Of a stretch of DNA of 64,000 nt, positions 63,877 to 64,000 are shown piece after piece; the stretch's first letter is position 1, and the number at the start of each line of letters is the position of its first letter. The notes under the pieces were generated by a model. The model saw only the letters and a program-made list of their open reading frames with translations. It was not told the DNA's origin and ran no database searches. Made by a program: the position numbers and the translations under genes. This DNA comes from Floccifex porci (GTDB lineage Bacteria; Bacillota_I; Bacilli_A; Erysipelotrichales; Erysipelotrichaceae): positions 24,965-88,964 of the forward strand of contig NZ_VUMM01000006.1 of NCBI RefSeq assembly GCF_009696175.1. The letters run 5' to 3'.

Positions 63877-64000
63877 CTGATTAAGTCCTCGACCGATTAG
63901 TACCGGTCAACTCCACGTATCGCTACGCTTCCATCTCCGGCCTATCTACCTTATCGTCTTTAAGGGGTCTTACTTCTTGCGAATGGGAGATCTCATCTTG
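63877..64000 (-). rRNA. rrl: 23S ribosomal RNA, 3' end (cut by window)
   Basis: The minus strand ends TACTAATCGGTCGAGGACTT, the conserved 3' end of 23S rRNA. The preceding 100 bases are also conserved. About 50 bases separate it from 5S, with no tRNA between. Confidence 0.93.

Noticed and set aside
63826..63877. tRNA gene in the 23S-5S spacer
   Set aside because: Only about 50 bases with no cloverleaf; also no tRNA-like structure was found in the other gaps.

Overview
The window is a low-GC Firmicutes (Bacillota) chromosome segment. The gene set and gene order fit the Erysipelotrichia and their relatives: the recJ-apt-rel, ruvA-ruvB, rplU-prp-rpmA, rodZ-pgsA-cinA-recA and pcrA-camS clusters, an L27 with a cleavable Firmicutes-type N-terminus, a DnaE-type polymerase and frequent AGGAGG ribosome binding sites. 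The genus cannot be fixed from what I can see. Almost all core genes lie on the minus strand. The 3' end of an rRNA operon (23S end, then 5S, also minus strand) closes the window at the right.

Layout. 1-12.7 kb: stringent response, purine salvage and repair (rel, apt, recJ, ruvB, ruvA), a MarR-controlled heterodimeric ABC exporter, exonuclease III, Obg, and the L21-Prp-L27 operon with an L21 leader. 12.7-32.5 kb: a PAP2 phosphatase, glnS, dnaE, cdd, a permuted papain-like hydrolase, a BspA-type leucine-rich-repeat surface protein, camS and pcrA with an unknown partner, a plus-strand methyltransferase/hydrolase pair, pncB, then recA-cinA-pgsA-rodZ. 32.5-39.2 kb: a Zn/Cd-type efflux locus with its own ArsR repressor and a separate HMA protein, small metabolic and repair genes, and a nitroreductase/CDP-alcohol phosphotransferase pair.

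39.2-48 kb is the accessory part. A 3.5-kb segment (39256-42731) has 109-bp terminal inverted repeats, a near-perfect 9-bp target duplication and a decayed IS4-type transposase. It carries an RpiR regulator, a GH4 6-phospho-beta-glucosidase and a broken galM. Next come an intact copZ fused to a deleted copA and a truncated IS3 element, which is itself nested in a second IS fragment. Two plus-strand genes for membrane-anchored cysteine hydrolases (C39-like, then Ntn/C45-like) follow, and then a decayed membrane-protein gene.

48-64 kb returns to housekeeping: rlmD, a HAD hydrolase, enolase, a DtxR/MntR-type regulator, glycogen phosphorylase, a receiver-less OmpR-type winged-helix protein, DivIC, MnmG, a MurJ-like flippase, NAD(P)HX repair, a membrane-flavodoxin fusion, two translationally coupled unknown genes, and a DUF1846 protein next to the rRNA operon.

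The most noteworthy signals are the passenger-carrying IS4-type transposon, the two-unit metal-efflux regulon with matching ArsR operators, the secreted hydrolase pair among IS debris, and several genes (dnaE, nnrDE, a methyltransferase, possibly the nitroreductase) whose -10 box sits 6-7 bases before the ATG with no Shine-Dalgarno sequence, which suggests leaderless mRNAs.
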